A program made the position numbers and the translations under genes. This document shows, piece after piece, positions 40,594-50,214 of a stretch of 64,000 bases of DNA (position 1 is the stretch's first letter; every line of letters starts with the position of its first letter). The DNA is from Mangrovibrevibacter kandeliae (lineage in GTDB: Bacteria; Pseudomonadota; Alphaproteobacteria; Rhizobiales; Rhizobiaceae): contig NZ_JANIFJ010000007.1 of NCBI RefSeq assembly GCF_024519155.1, positions 1 through 64,000 on the forward strand, given 5' to 3'. Under the pieces are notes generated by a model that was not told where the DNA came from, ran no database searches, and worked only from the letters and a program-made list of their open reading frames with translations.

Positions 40594-42795
40594 ATGCTCG
40601 CAAGCTCCTCATCCCGCATTCGCACTCCGTGGCAAGGCCTATCGTTGTCGGCCGCCATCTTGCTGGTGGTGGGGATCGCTCTCGCCGCGATCCAGATCCC
40701 GGCGATGGTCTTCGAACTCTGGGTCGAGCGCGAGAACATCGCGGCGGCAGCAGAGCAGCAGGCCGACGCGGCGCTCGACATGCTGGAGGCCGTACACATC
40801 CAGTCCATGCTGAACCGGGGAAGGGTCAGCGACAACGACCCGGCGATCGACACCTTGAACGGCAGCATGGACCAGTTTTCCCGGGCCAATGCCGACGTGC
40901 GGCTGTGGGTCTTCATGGCCCCGAGGGTCGTCGACTACCAGCGCAGTCAGTTCCGCGCCGAGATCGAGCCGCCGCAGGACGAGGTCGACCGGGCGGTGCT
41001 GGCCGACAGGCGGCGGCAGGTGGTGTTCGACGGCGATAGCCTGCGGGTGTCGCGTCCGGTCATCCTCGGTGAAGGGCGTGCCGCCCATCCCAAGTGTGCC
41101 GCCTGCCACTCCAGCCTGATGCAGGTGAAGCAGGGCGAGCTGATCGGCGGTTACAGCGCCGCCGTCGATCTCAGTCATGAGTGGGCGGTGTGGCGGACCT
41201 ACCTGTTCGAGCGCGTCCTCGTCGGCATCCTGATCCTGGGAGCGACCCTGGCGCTGATCTACGTCATGCTGCACCGCACGGCGTTGCGACCGCTGCAGCG
41301 TCTGACCTGCGCGACCGACGACATCTCGCGCGGCAGGCTGGACACGCCGATCGAGGGCGCAGAGCGACGCGACGAGATCGGCTCGCTCGCCCGCTCGCTG
41401 GAGGTGTTCCGCCACGCGCTGATCGTGCGGGAGCGCCTGGAGCAGGAGAAGGAGGCCGCCACGTCGCAGGCCCGGTTCCTGACCTCGCACGACGCACTGA
41501 CGGGCTTGCCCAACCGAGGGCTCTTCGTGCGGACCGTCGAGCGCGAGATCGAGGCGACCGGCTCCGGCACAGGCTCGCTGACGGTGCTGTGCATCGATGT
41601 CGATCACTTCAAGCGGGTCAACGACACCCTCGGCTTTCGGTTCGGCGACGAGCTGTTGAAGCGGATCGCGCAGATGATCAGTGCAGCGGTGCCCGAGGGA
41701 ACCCTCGTCGCGCGCCTCGGTGCCGACGAGTTCGGCGTCCTCCTGCGGCGGGGCGGCGACGACGGCGCCCTCACCGATCTGTGCCGCGCCCTGGTGGCCG
41801 TGTCGGATCGGTCCATCTGGATCGACGCGGAGGAGGTGCACTTCGGCATCAGCATCGGCGGGGCCACCGCCTTCGCCGACAGCCGGGAGACGGAGGAACT
41901 GATCCAGTTCGCCAGTCTGGCCGCGCACCGTGCCATCCAGGATGGCGGGCGGCTTTACCGGCACTTCACGCCGGATCTGAACGCCGCGATGCGCGATCGC
42001 CATACGCTGGAGCAGGACCTGCGCGCGGCTCTTGATGCCGGCCAGCTCGAGCTCCACTACCAGCCGGTCGTCGACTGCACGACCGAAAAGCTCGTCGCCG
42101 TCGAAGCGTTGATGCGCTGGCACCACCCGAGCCGTGGCTGGGTGGGCCCGACGATCTTCATTCCGATCGCCGAAGCGACGGGCCTGATCGTACCGCTCGG
42201 CCGCTGGCTGCTGTGGACGGCCTGCAGCCAGGCGCGGTTCTGGCCGGAGCTGTCGGTCGCCATCAACCTCTCTCCCATTCAGTTTCGCCAGCCGGACGTC
42301 GTGGAGACCGTCCGCGCGTGCTTGGCCGAAACCGGGATCGAGCCGAGCCGGCTCGAGCTGGAGATCACCGAGGGGGTGCTGCTGGAGCGGACCGAGGAAG
42401 CCATGGCGACGGTCCGGGCGCTGCGGGCGCTCGGCGTGCGCATCGCGATGGACGATTTCGGCACGGGCTATTCGAGCCTCGGCTACCTGCGCAACTTCCC
42501 GTTCGACACGCTGAAGATCGACCGCAGCTTCGTCGCCGCGCTCGGAGACGACCCGAGCGCCGAAGCGATCATCGGCGCCATCATCGCGCTGGCCCGCAGC
42601 CTCAACATGAAGACGACCGCCGAGGGTGTCGAAACGGCAGCCCAGCGCGATTTCCTGCAGGCGGCGGGCTGCGACCACGCCCAGGGCTTCTACTACGCAC
42701 GGCCGCAGCCGCCGCTGTCGATCACTCAGAAGATCGCGTCCGGGACCCTGCGCGAGCCGGACAGGGGGCGGGTGCCCGACAGCCTCACGGCCTGA
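40594..42795 (+). CDS. c-heme sensor protein with HAMP, GGDEF and EAL domains
   Basis: An inner-membrane protein of 733 residues that would control cyclic di-GMP. The first membrane segment is at about residues 18-40. The periplasmic part resembles the Tll0287-like/DUF3365 heme domain and holds HPKCAACHSS, a c-type heme site with Cys168, Cys171 and His172. A second membrane segment (FERVLVGILILGATLALIYV) and a HAMP domain follow. The GGDEF motif is GADEF (residues 376-380), so cyclase activity is doubtful. The EAL domain keeps EALMRW (about residue 504), LEITEGVL, DDFGTGYSSLGYL and LKIDRSF, suggesting an active phosphodiesterase. A redox or gas signal is inferred. Confidence 0.92.
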   Translation: MLASSSSRIRTPWQGLSLSAAILLVVGIALAAIQIPAMVFELWVERENIAAAAEQQADAALDMLEAVHIQSMLNRGRVSDNDPAIDTLNGSMDQFSRANADVRLWVFMAPRVVDYQRSQFRAEIEPPQDEVDRAVLADRRRQVVFDGDSLRVSRPVILGEGRAAHPKCAACHSSLMQVKQGELIGGYSAAVDLSHEWAVWRTYLFERVLVGILILGATLALIYVMLHRTALRPLQRLTCATDDISRGRLDTPIEGAERRDEIGSLARSLEVFRHALIVRERLEQEKEAATSQARFLTSHDALTGLPNRGLFVRTVEREIEATGSGTGSLTVLCIDVDHFKRVNDTLGFRFGDELLKRIAQMISAAVPEGTLVARLGADEFGVLLRRGGDDGALTDLCRALVAVSDRSIWIDAEEVHFGISIGGATAFADSRETEELIQFASLAAHRAIQDGGRLYRHFTPDLNAAMRDRHTLEQDLRAALDAGQLELHYQPVVDCTTEKLVAVEALMRWHHPSRGWVGPTIFIPIAEATGLIVPLGRWLLWTACSQARFWPELSVAINLSPIQFRQPDVVETVRACLAETGIEPSRLELEITEGVLLERTEEAMATVRALRALGVRIAMDDFGTGYSSLGYLRNFPFDTLKIDRSFVAALGDDPSAEAIIGAIIALARSLNMKTTAEGVETAAQRDFLQAAGCDHAQGFYYARPQPPLSITQKIASGTLREPDRGRVPDSLTA

Positions 42796-42825
42796 AACGG
42801 GTGTCGGGCCGGACGAGACCCCACC

Positions 42826-43005
42826 TCAGCCGGCCCCGCCGTCGGTGCTGCGTTCGTCCGGGTCCGGCAGTGTGCCGGCACCGGGCGTCGCGTCGGGATT
42901 GGTCAGTTCGGGCTTGGCATGCGGACCTGCCGGCGGGGCCTTCGTCCGCGTCTGGCCGCTCTTGCCGTCTTCTGGAGCCTGATCGCGCTTTCGCTCGGTG
43001 GACAT
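42826..43005 (-). CDS. Small hydrophilic protein of unknown function
   Basis: A 59-residue protein, MSTERKRDQAPEDGKSGQTR at the start and Pro/Gly/Asp-rich after that, with no hydrophobic segment; probably disordered. The start is supported by a strong GGAGG six bases before ATG 43005. It is divergent from the DUF1003 gene and shares its upstream region, where a weaker EcfG-like match (GCAAC-N18-TT) faces this gene. Function is unknown; small stress-induced proteins often look like this. Confidence 0.65.
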   Translation of the reverse strand: MSTERKRDQAPEDGKSGQTRTKAPPAGPHAKPELTNPDATPGAGTLPDPDERSTDGGAG

Positions 43006-43095
43006 GCGTGCCTCCTCTGCTGCGAGATCAACGTCGCGTGATCGCGCCGGTTGCGCGGCCGCGTCAACTTGCGCCGCATCCCGGCGCGGCGTCGC

Positions 43096-43122
43096 GGAAC
43101 CGGAGAGCGGCCGACGAGCGTT
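43096..43122 (+). promoter_or_regulatory. Candidate EcfG-type promoter of the DUF1003 gene
   Basis: GGAAC at 43096-43100 (exact) is followed after 18 bases by CGTT at 43119-43122 (exact), 27 bases before ATG 43150. The spacer is one base longer than the usual 16 or 17, so the call is near-consensus. Confidence 0.4.
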
Positions 43123-43149
43123 TGGGGACGGCGCTAGGCCGAGGCCGCT

Positions 43150-43743
43150 ATGTCCGTGAACCGATCCCATGACCACGCTGCACCGCTTGAGGACCCGATC
43201 GCATCGGACCGACTGACCGTCGGTCCGCCGTCGCCGAGCGGGCTGACGCCGACGCTGGAGCGCAACATCCAGAGCCTGATGGCGCGCCGGCGGACCGAGG
43301 AGGCGCGGGCGAGCCTGCAGCAGCGGGTCGCCGAGCGCATCACCCGCTTCACCGGCAGCATGCCCTTCGTCTACATCCACCTCGTCTTCTTCGGCGTCTG
43401 GATCGTCGCGAACCTTGGCTGGGTCCCCGGCGTGCAGCCTTGGGACGGCTCGCTCGTGATGCTCGCCATGATGGCCTCGGTGGAGGCGATCTTCCTGTCG
43501 ACCTTCGTGCTGATCAGCCAGAACCGCATGGCACGCGCAGCCGACAAGCGGGCCGATCTCGACCTCCAGATCTCGCTCCTGACCGAGCACGAGGTGACGA
43601 AGCTGGTGGAGGTGGTGTCGGCCATCGCCCGCAAGCTGGAGGTGCGCTCGGCAGCGGACGGCGAACTCGACGAGCTGAAGCAGAACGTCGCACCGGAGGC
43701 GGTGCTCGACAAGATCGAGGAAACCGAACCCGAGGATGCCTGA
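43150..43743 (+). CDS. DUF1003 family membrane protein
   Basis: A 197-residue protein with two membrane segments: MPFVYIHLVFFGVWIVANLG and SLVMLAMMASVEAIFLSTFVL. ESTFVLISQNRMARAADKRADLDLQISLLTEHE-type sequence follows the second, the DUF1003 signature, and a Glu/Asp-rich tail ends it. Function is unknown. The GGAAC...CGTT match upstream points to stress control. Confidence 0.9.
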   Translation: MSVNRSHDHAAPLEDPIASDRLTVGPPSPSGLTPTLERNIQSLMARRRTEEARASLQQRVAERITRFTGSMPFVYIHLVFFGVWIVANLGWVPGVQPWDGSLVMLAMMASVEAIFLSTFVLISQNRMARAADKRADLDLQISLLTEHEVTKLVEVVSAIARKLEVRSAADGELDELKQNVAPEAVLDKIEETEPEDA

Positions 43744-43819
43744 CGGCCGATCCCGCCGCGCGCATTGAAAGCCGCGGTGGAGGCGCCATCTGAGGTGGCA
43801 CCGTTCGAAGGGAGGCCGG

Positions 43820-44311
43820 ATGCGCCAAAGACTTCTGGGATACGTCGCCGGTATGCTGGCACTCTTTGCGGCCGGTTCGCCGCATGCGGAGGAAGTCGGC
43901 GAGGTGTCGACCGACTGGCTCGGCAACGACATCAAGGTCGAGGCGATCAGCGATCCGAAGATCGCAGGGGTCACGTGCCACGTGACCTATTTCGAGCGCG
44001 GGCTGATCGACCGCGTGCAGCAGGGCAACTGGTTCGAGGACCCCTCGAACTCGTCGATCGCCTGTCGGCAGACGGGCCCGATCACCATCGGGGACATCGA
44101 TCTCGACGAGGATGGCGAGGAGATCTTCTCGGCCCGTCGCTCGCTGATCTTCAAGACGCTGGTGGTGAACCGCATCTACGACAAGGGCAACGACACGCTC
44201 ATTTACCTCGCCCATTCCCGCGAGGTGCAGAAGGGCAGCGCCAAGATGTCGATCTCGACCGTGCCGCTCTTCGCCGCGAACGCCACCTGGTCCGAAGGCA
44301 AGCCCAAGTGA
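43820..44311 (+). CDS. CreA family protein
   Basis: A periplasmic protein of 163 residues with a signal peptide (QRLLGYVAGMLALFAAGSPHAE). The mature part EEVGEVSTDWLGNDIKVEAI, DPKIAGVTCHVTYFERG and NSSIACRQTGPI carries the two conserved cysteines of the CreA family. Its function is unknown; it is named from the E. coli creABCD locus but no creB, creC or creD is nearby. GGAGG lies four bases before ATG 43820. Confidence 0.92.
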   Translation: MRQRLLGYVAGMLALFAAGSPHAEEVGEVSTDWLGNDIKVEAISDPKIAGVTCHVTYFERGLIDRVQQGNWFEDPSNSSIACRQTGPITIGDIDLDEDGEEIFSARRSLIFKTLVVNRIYDKGNDTLIYLAHSREVQKGSAKMSISTVPLFAANATWSEGKPK

Positions 44312-44430
44312 CCCGTTGAGCGGGATCTGCCGAACAGGGGTGCCGCTTGTGCGGCGCAGTCGTGCGCGCTTGCCATGAGCGCGACACAGGGCGCAGATAG
44401 GGGCGCCTTCGCAACATCACCAGGAACGGC

Positions 44431-45735
44431 GTGAGGACGATGACAGGGACGAACGCGCTTCGGCCGGCTTATGCTTTTCTCTTGCTGTTGACGGCGGGGC
44501 TGCTCGCCTCTGCTTCCGCCCGGGCCGAAACCTCGGTCGCGGTCGACGTCGCCACCGGCAAGGTGTTGTCGCAGAACGACCCGAGCGCCCGCTGGTATCC
44601 GGCCTCGACGACCAAGCTGATGACCGCCTATCTCGCGATGCAGGCGATCGAGAGCGGCAAGTTCAAGCCCGATGCGCCGGTGGTGATGACGCGCCGCGCC
44701 GCGCAGGAACTGCCGAGCAAGATGGGCTACCCGCCAGGCTCGGTCATGCGGCTCGATTATGCCCTGCGCATGATGCTCGTGAAATCGGCCAACGACATCG
44801 CCGTCGCCATCGGCCAGACGATCGCCGACGGGTCGCTGGAAGGCTTCGTCCAGATGATGAACGACGAGGCCGGGCGGCTCGGGATGAAGGACAGCCACTT
44901 CATCAATCCGAACGGAATGCCCGGCGACGGCCAGTATTCCAGTGCCAAGGACCTTGCGATCCTCGCCATCGCGCTGAAGCGCGACTTCCCGACCTATAGC
45001 GACTTCTTCTCGACGGAGGCCTTCATCTCCGGCAAGGCGGTGATCAAGAACTACAACCCGATGCTCGGCCGCTACGACGGTGCCGACGGGATGAAGACGG
45101 GTTACATCTGCGCCGGCGGTTACAATCTCGTCGCGTCGGCCACCCGGAACGGACGCAGCGTCGTCGCCGTCGTGCTCGGCGCCATCGGGCCGATCTCACG
45201 GGCCCGTACGGCCGCGGAGCTTCTGGAGAATGGCTTCAAGGCGCAGCCCGCGGCCGACGCGCCGACCGTCTACCAGCTGCCGGTGTCGAGCGGCCCGGCC
45301 GCCGACGTCAGCGATCAGATCTGCTCGGCCGAGGGCCGTAAGGCACGCGCGGCCGAGAGTGCCGACAGCTCCGAGGACACCGACGAGCAGGCCTTCGGCT
45401 CGCCCTATCTGCACGACATCGGCCGGCCGCGCGTCGCCATCAAGCTCGGCCTCGGCGGGGCGGCAGGCACCGACACGATCGAGGCTGGTATCACGCTGAT
45501 CGCGGCCTATGGTATTCCGGTGCCGATCCCGCGCCCGGCACAGCCGGACGATGCCATGCATGCCGCGGAGGCGGCCGCGGCCGCCGCGTCGGCTGCGGCG
45601 ACCGCCAAGGCCGCCATCGCAGAGAAGTCTGCGCCGCCCGCATCGGAGGCCGCGCCGGTGCGCAGTGCCGCTGATCTCGGCGTGACCCGGCGCGGCATCC
45701 CGATCCCGCGCTTTGCCGAACGCGCGACGAACTGA
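44431..45735 (+). CDS. D-alanyl-D-alanine carboxypeptidase (PBP5/6, DacF-like)
   Basis: Trims the terminal D-Ala of peptidoglycan peptides in the periplasm. The 434-residue protein has a signal peptide ([20 protein letters not shown]), then the active-site motifs STTK (Ser59, Lys62), SAN in [12 protein letters not shown], and KTG in [18 protein letters not shown]. The C-terminal part is Ala-rich and not the usual membrane helix. The start GTG 44431 follows AGGAA by four bases; ATG 44440 is an alternative. CobW starts four bases after its stop. Confidence 0.93.
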   Translation: MRTMTGTNALRPAYAFLLLLTAGLLASASARAETSVAVDVATGKVLSQNDPSARWYPASTTKLMTAYLAMQAIESGKFKPDAPVVMTRRAAQELPSKMGYPPGSVMRLDYALRMMLVKSANDIAVAIGQTIADGSLEGFVQMMNDEAGRLGMKDSHFINPNGMPGDGQYSSAKDLAILAIALKRDFPTYSDFFSTEAFISGKAVIKNYNPMLGRYDGADGMKTGYICAGGYNLVASATRNGRSVVAVVLGAIGPISRARTAAELLENGFKAQPAADAPTVYQLPVSSGPAADVSDQICSAEGRKARAAESADSSEDTDEQAFGSPYLHDIGRPRVAIKLGLGGAAGTDTIEAGITLIAAYGIPVPIPRPAQPDDAMHAAEAAAAAASAAATAKAAIAEKSAPPASEAAPVRSAADLGVTRRGIPIPRFAERATN

Positions 45736-45739
45736 GCCG

Positions 45740-46903
45740 ATGCAGACCCCGCTGCCCCCGGTGCGCGTCACCGTCCTGACCGGTTTCCTCGGGGCCGGGA
45801 AGACGACGCTGCTCAACCGACTCCTGAAGGATCCGGCGGTGACCGACACGGCCGTCATCGTCAACGAGTTCGGTGAGGTCGGGCTCGATCACCTGCTGGT
45901 CGAGCAGTCCGGAGAAGGAATCATCGAACTCTCCGACGGCTGTCTGTGCTGCACGGTACGCGGCGACCTCGTCGACACACTGGCCGATCTCGTCGACCGG
46001 ATGCAGACCGGCCAGCTGCAGCCGTTGCGGCGTGTGGTGATCGAAACCACCGGACTGGCCGACCCGACGCCGATCCTCGCCTCGCTGATGGGGCATCCAG
46101 CGCTCGTCCAGGCCTACGCGCTCGACGGCGTGGTCACCGTGGTCGACGGGCTGGCGGGGCTCGCCAATCTCGCCGGGCACGAGGAGGCGCGGCGACAGGT
46201 CGCCGTCGCCGATCGGATCGTGCTGACCAAGGCCGATCTTCCCGGCAGCGCCGATCGCGACACGATCGTTGCCGCGCTGCGGCGCTGGAACCCGCGCGCG
46301 CCGCTGCTCGATGCCGGAGCTGGAGAGGCCGTGCCGGCCGCGCTGTTCGACTGCGGGCTGTTCGATCCCGCCACCAAGCGTCCCGAGGTGATGCGCTGGC
46401 TGGAGGGCGTGCACGCCGTCCCCGAAGTGCACCCGCACAGCCACGAGCATGATGCGGCGGCCCCCCGCGCCCATGCCGACCACGGCCATGACCACGACCA
46501 CCACCATGACCATGGAGCGCATCGACATGACGGCATCTCGTCGTTCTCGGTTACCGAGACCCAGCCGCTGTCGCGCGCCGCGGTCGACGACTTTCTCGAC
46601 CTTCTGCGCGCCACGCAAGGCGAGCGCCTGCTGCGCATGAAGGCGATCGTCCACGTCGCCGAAACGCCGGATCGCCCGCTGGTGCTGCATGGCGTCCGGC
46701 ACTATCTGCACCCGCCCGTGCGCCTCAACGGATGGCCGGAGGGCGTGCGGCGGGAATCGCGGCTGGTGCTGATCGGTCAGGACCTCGACGAGGCCTATGT
46801 GCGTGACCTCTTCGCCGCCTTCGCGGGCCGGCCGCAGACCGACCGGGCCGACCGCGCCGCCTTGGTCGACAATCCGCTCGCGATTCCCGGCCTACGCGGC
46901 TGA
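45740..46903 (+). CDS. CobW/ZNG1-family GTPase metallochaperone
   Basis: A cytoplasmic metal-handling GTPase of 387 residues. The P-loop [16 protein letters not shown] (about residues 14-29), the metal-binding CLCC (Cys68, Cys70, Cys71) in [13 protein letters not shown], and [11 protein letters not shown] and LTKADL are the G3E family marks. A histidine-rich loop near residues 235-265 (HPHSHEHD, then [20 protein letters not shown]) would bind Zn, Ni or Co. ATG 45740 follows the carboxypeptidase stop; a longer reading overlaps that gene. The partner protein is not clear. Confidence 0.93.
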   Translation: MQTPLPPVRVTVLTGFLGAGKTTLLNRLLKDPAVTDTAVIVNEFGEVGLDHLLVEQSGEGIIELSDGCLCCTVRGDLVDTLADLVDRMQTGQLQPLRRVVIETTGLADPTPILASLMGHPALVQAYALDGVVTVVDGLAGLANLAGHEEARRQVAVADRIVLTKADLPGSADRDTIVAALRRWNPRAPLLDAGAGEAVPAALFDCGLFDPATKRPEVMRWLEGVHAVPEVHPHSHEHDAAAPRAHADHGHDHDHHHDHGAHRHDGISSFSVTETQPLSRAAVDDFLDLLRATQGERLLRMKAIVHVAETPDRPLVLHGVRHYLHPPVRLNGWPEGVRRESRLVLIGQDLDEAYVRDLFAAFAGRPQTDRADRAALVDNPLAIPGLRG

Positions 46904-47134
46904 GCCCCTGATGCCGCGCCGGATCGTGAAGGCGATGCCGCCGCTCGTCGACGGCAGCGTCTCCACGAGGACGTGGCCGTCCTCCCGGCACAGATGCGGA
47001 ATGTCGATGCCGGCGAGTGGATCGTCCGCCAGCACCCGCAGCATCGCCCCCGCGGGCATCGCGGCAAGACGCTTTTGCGTGCGCAGCACCGGAAGCGGGC
47101 ACTTCAGGCCGCGCAGATCGAGTTCCTCGGCCAC
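46892..47134 (-). CDS. TusA/SirA-like sulfur carrier protein
   Basis: An 80-residue TusA-fold protein: [21 protein letters not shown] with the active Cys12 in the CPxP motif, and [20 protein letters not shown], then FTIRRG. It would carry sulfur as a persulfide for tRNA thiolation or cofactor synthesis. The start is GTG 47134, five bases after GGAGG. Its 3' end overlaps the convergent CobW gene by 12 bases. Confidence 0.88.
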   Translation of the reverse strand: MAEELDLRGLKCPLPVLRTQKRLAAMPAGAMLRVLADDPLAGIDIPHLCREDGHVLVETLPSTSGGIAFTIRRGIRGSAA

Positions 47135-47233
47135 ATCCCCCTCCGCATTCGCACGCCGCGGCGCTTGCCGCGCCCTGCGACCGGCGACATAGTCCCCGCC
47201 GCGCGCGTGGCAAAGATGGGGCCGAAGAAACCG

Positions 47234-47782
47234 ATGAGCGAACGTCCGATCGATCCGCAGAGCGTCATCGACTTCTGGCGGGAGGCCGGGTCGGATCGCT
47301 GGTTCGAGAAGGACGAGGCCTTCGACCGGACCATCGCGGACCGCTTCGGCGATCTTTACGAGCGCGCCGCCGCAGGGCGACTGGATCAATGGGCGGACGA
47401 GCCGAACGGTGCGCTCGCGCTGGTGATTCTGCTCGACCAGTTTCCGCGCAACATGTTCCGCGGCACGCCGGGCGCCTTTGCAAGCGACGGCAAGGCGCTC
47501 GCGATCGCCAAGGCGGCGCTCGCCCGGGGCGATCACGAGGTGGTGGGCGAGGACATCAACCAGTTCCTCGCGCTGCCGCTGATGCACTCCGAGAGCCTTC
47601 AGGACCAGGAGGCATGCGTCGCGTGGATGCAAAGGATCGGCGAGGCCAACGTGCCGTTCGCCGAGGAGCACCGCGACATCGTCGCCCGCTTCGGCCGCTT
47701 CCCGCATCGCAACGCGATCCTCGGTCGCACGAGCACCGAGGACGAACGCCGCTTCCTGGCGGACGGCGGCTTCGGCGGCTGA
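47234..47782 (+). CDS. DUF924 family protein
   Basis: A 182-residue helical protein: ERPIDPQSVIDFWREAGSDRWFEKDEAFD, LVILLDQFPRNMFRGTPGAFASD, LPLMHSESLQDQEACVAWM and RFGRFPHRNAILGR are DUF924 hallmarks. The function is unknown. An ATG six codons upstream (47216) is possible; neither has a strong ribosome site. It is divergent from the TusA gene. Confidence 0.9.
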   Translation: MSERPIDPQSVIDFWREAGSDRWFEKDEAFDRTIADRFGDLYERAAAGRLDQWADEPNGALALVILLDQFPRNMFRGTPGAFASDGKALAIAKAALARGDHEVVGEDINQFLALPLMHSESLQDQEACVAWMQRIGEANVPFAEEHRDIVARFGRFPHRNAILGRTSTEDERRFLADGGFGG

Positions 47783-47915
47783 TCGCGAAAATTCGACCGA
47801 CCATCCCAAGCGAACGTTAATCGATCGGCGATAAGTTCAGCGAACAGTGTACGGCTCTGCGCGAGGCAAGCCGACGCTGCGCATCTCGAAGCACGCATGA
47901 GGCGGGAGCGAGACG

Positions 47916-49196
47916 TTGAACGCAGTCGCAATGGTGGACGAGGCACTCGCGGTCCCGAGCCGCGCGCCGGGGGGCCTCTTGCCGCAGCCGCTGCCCGTGC
48001 CGGCGCCGGCGCTGGAACACAGCGTCGCGCATGCCGCCGGCACCCGCCGCTTCTCGATCTATGCGCCGCTCGCGGCGTTCGACCTCATCGCCGAGCTGGA
48101 CTTCCTGGCGCGCCGCGCGGTCGAGCCGAACGTCTTCTTCGCGCCGCAGTTTCTCGTCCCGGCAATGCCGCGCCTCGACGACCGCTCGGTCCGCCTGATG
48201 GTGGTGCGCGACGAGACGGACGTGCGGAGCCGGCTGCGCCTTCTGATGCCCTACTCGGTCGAGCGCGCCGGTCTGATGCGGGGGCCGGCGACGATCCGCG
48301 CCTGGACGCACCCCTTCGGGCCGCTGGGCACGCTGCTGCTTGATGAGGACGATCCGCAGAGCACCGTCGCCAGCCTTTTCGAGGCGCTGGCGCGCCCCTC
48401 GCTCGGGCTGCCCGACGTGCTCGTTCTGCCGGATCTGCGCATCGGGGAGCGCATGGCGCAGACCGTCTTCGAGGTCGCCGATCGCCTCGGCCTGTCGCTC
48501 GAGATCGTCAACCGCTCCGATCGCGCGGCTTACGTGCGGGATGCGGATCCGCAGAGCTACGTGGCACGAGCCGTTACCGGCAAACGCCGCCGGGAGTTTC
48601 GGCGCCAGGAGCGGCTTCTCGCCGGGCAAGGCGCGGTCGGCTTCTCGGTCGCGCGCACGCCTGGCCATGTGCGGCATGCGCTCGAGGACTTTCTGGCGCT
48701 GGAGGCGAGCGGCTGGAAGGGGCGTGCGCGCAGCGCCATGCTCCTCGACCGCTACCGCTCGGCGTTCGCGCGCGAGGCGGTCGATCGACTCGCGGCCGAG
48801 GACCGTGTCCGGATCTTCACCCTCACACTCGCCGGCACGCCGATCGCCAGCCTCGTCGGCTTCCAGATGGGCGGAGAGTTCTTCGCCTGGAAGACCGCCT
48901 ATGACGAGGCGCAGGCCCCGTCCTCCCCGGGGCTGCAACTGATGACGCGGGTCACGGAGCATCTTGCCGCCGACCCCGGCGTCAAGCGGGCCGATTCCTG
49001 CGCCGTTCCGGATCACTTCCTGATGAACCGCGTCTGGAAGCAGCGCATCGACATCGCGACGCTGGTGGTCGGCCTGCGCCCCGCCGGTGCCCGGCGGGTC
49101 GAGGCGGCGGCGCGCGGGGTCGAGGCGTTGCAGCGCTCGCGCAACGTCACCCGGCTCTTGCGCGAACGGGTGAGCCGGATCGTCGGCCGAAGCTGA
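47916..49196 (+). CDS. GNAT/BioF2-like N-acetyltransferase family protein
   Basis: A 426-residue protein with the tandem-GNAT BioF2/FemAB-like pattern. The C-terminal half has SYVARAVTGKRRREFRRQERLLA, LEDFLALEASGWKGRARSAML, VRIFTLTLAGTPIASLVGFQMGG and FFAWKTAYDEAQAPSSPGLQL, which resemble cellulose or exopolysaccharide-linked acetyltransferases. The start TTG 47916 has GGGAG eight bases upstream; ATG 47931 is an alternative. The substrate is unknown. Confidence 0.8.
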   Translation: MNAVAMVDEALAVPSRAPGGLLPQPLPVPAPALEHSVAHAAGTRRFSIYAPLAAFDLIAELDFLARRAVEPNVFFAPQFLVPAMPRLDDRSVRLMVVRDETDVRSRLRLLMPYSVERAGLMRGPATIRAWTHPFGPLGTLLLDEDDPQSTVASLFEALARPSLGLPDVLVLPDLRIGERMAQTVFEVADRLGLSLEIVNRSDRAAYVRDADPQSYVARAVTGKRRREFRRQERLLAGQGAVGFSVARTPGHVRHALEDFLALEASGWKGRARSAMLLDRYRSAFAREAVDRLAAEDRVRIFTLTLAGTPIASLVGFQMGGEFFAWKTAYDEAQAPSSPGLQLMTRVTEHLAADPGVKRADSCAVPDHFLMNRVWKQRIDIATLVVGLRPAGARRVEAAARGVEALQRSRNVTRLLRERVSRIVGRS

Positions 49197-49271
49197 GGCT
49201 GACACGGACCACGGCGCGGCGCCGGGTCCAGAATCGAGCGTCGATGCGGCGCAGCCTGAAACGCAGTGGAT

Positions 49272-49356
49272 TGGTGCCCCTAGCCGGGATCGAACCAGCA
49301 CTCCTTGCGGAACTCGATTTTGAGTCGAGCGCGTCTACCAATTCCGCCATAGGGGC
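49272..49356 (-). tRNA. tRNA-Leu (anticodon CAA)
   Basis: The reverse strand folds as a cloverleaf: acceptor GCCCCTA with TAGGGGC, D-arm GGCGGAATTGGTAGACGC, anticodon stem CTCGA/TCGAG around CT-CAA-AA, a long variable arm (TTCCGCAAGGAGT) typical of class II tRNA, T-arm GGTTCGATCCC and encoded CCA. It reads UUG codons. A good promoter lies upstream. Confidence 0.97.
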
Positions 49357-49383
49357 GAACGGCGGGAAAGCCGATCGCGCGGG

Positions 49384-49411
49384 ACTATAGCCGCAAGCCG
49401 CACCGGGTCAA
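49384..49411 (-). promoter_or_regulatory. Sigma-70 promoter of tRNA-Leu
   Basis: On the reverse strand TTGACC (49411-49406) and TATAGT (49389-49384) are separated by 16 bases. Both elements match five of six consensus positions. The -10 box ends 27 bases before the mature tRNA. Confidence 0.7.
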
Positions 49412-49581
49412 TCGGCACGGGATCGGCGAGGCGCAAAACCGAAGATGCCGCGGCTTTCGCGACGCGGTCGCAGCCCGCCCGCCTCCAGCAAATCGCCGGG
49501 GATGCAGTTTGCCGCTGTTGCGGGGCGACGGCGGGGCGCGTACAGGCTGCGACGGTGATGCGTCGAAGGATTATCCGCTGC

Positions 49582-50109
49582 ATGGTCGCCACGTTTTCCC
49601 AACCGGTCGGCCGCCGTCAGACGCTCGGCTCCGCCGTCCTCCTCGTCGGCACGCTCGCCACTGTCGGCACGGCCCTCTTGTTCGAGCACATCGGCGGCTA
49701 CCTGCCCTGTCATCTCTGCCTGATCGAGCGCTGGCCCTACTACATCGCGGCGCCGCTGGCGCTCGTGACGCTCGTGGCGGCCGCCGGCCGGGCGAGCGCC
49801 CCGACCGTGCGCGGGCTCCTCGTGCTCATCGCGCTGGCGATGCTCGTCGGCCTGGGGCTCGCGATCTACCACTCCGGCGTCGAGTGGCACGCCTGGGCGG
49901 GCCCGTCCGGCTGCACCGGCGGCGGCACCGCCAATCTCGGCGGCGACCTCCTGTCGACGATCGACGCCGTGCAACCGCCGGCCTGCGACGAGGCGGCGGC
50001 CCGCTTTCTGGGTTTGTCCTTTGCGGGCTGGAACGCGGTGGCCTCGCTGGTCCTGGCGGCAGTCGCCCTCTGGAGCGCGGCCGTCCGCGGCAGCCGGTCC
50101 TTCGGATGA
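49582..50109 (+). CDS. dsbB: Disulfide bond formation protein DsbB
   Basis: Inner-membrane quinone reductase that reoxidises the periplasmic thiol oxidase DsbA. The 175-residue protein has four membrane segments, the first cysteine pair in YLPCHLCLIERWPYYIAAPL (Cys43, Cys46) and the second pair in the periplasmic loop (Cys111, Cys135). GAAGGA lies upstream of ATG 49582; ATG 49558 is an alternative. dsbA is not adjacent. It is convergent with the HNH gene. Confidence 0.92.
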   Translation: MVATFSQPVGRRQTLGSAVLLVGTLATVGTALLFEHIGGYLPCHLCLIERWPYYIAAPLALVTLVAAAGRASAPTVRGLLVLIALAMLVGLGLAIYHSGVEWHAWAGPSGCTGGGTANLGGDLLSTIDAVQPPACDEAAARFLGLSFAGWNAVASLVLAAVALWSAAVRGSRSFG

Positions 50110-50214
50110 CGGCGTAGCGGCGGGTTGCCGGTCGCCGGACGAAGCTCCAGAAGACGCCCGCGCGCGGTCACGACGACGGGCGGAGCGCGGTGGCAAGAGC
50201 CTGCGTGTCCCGCC

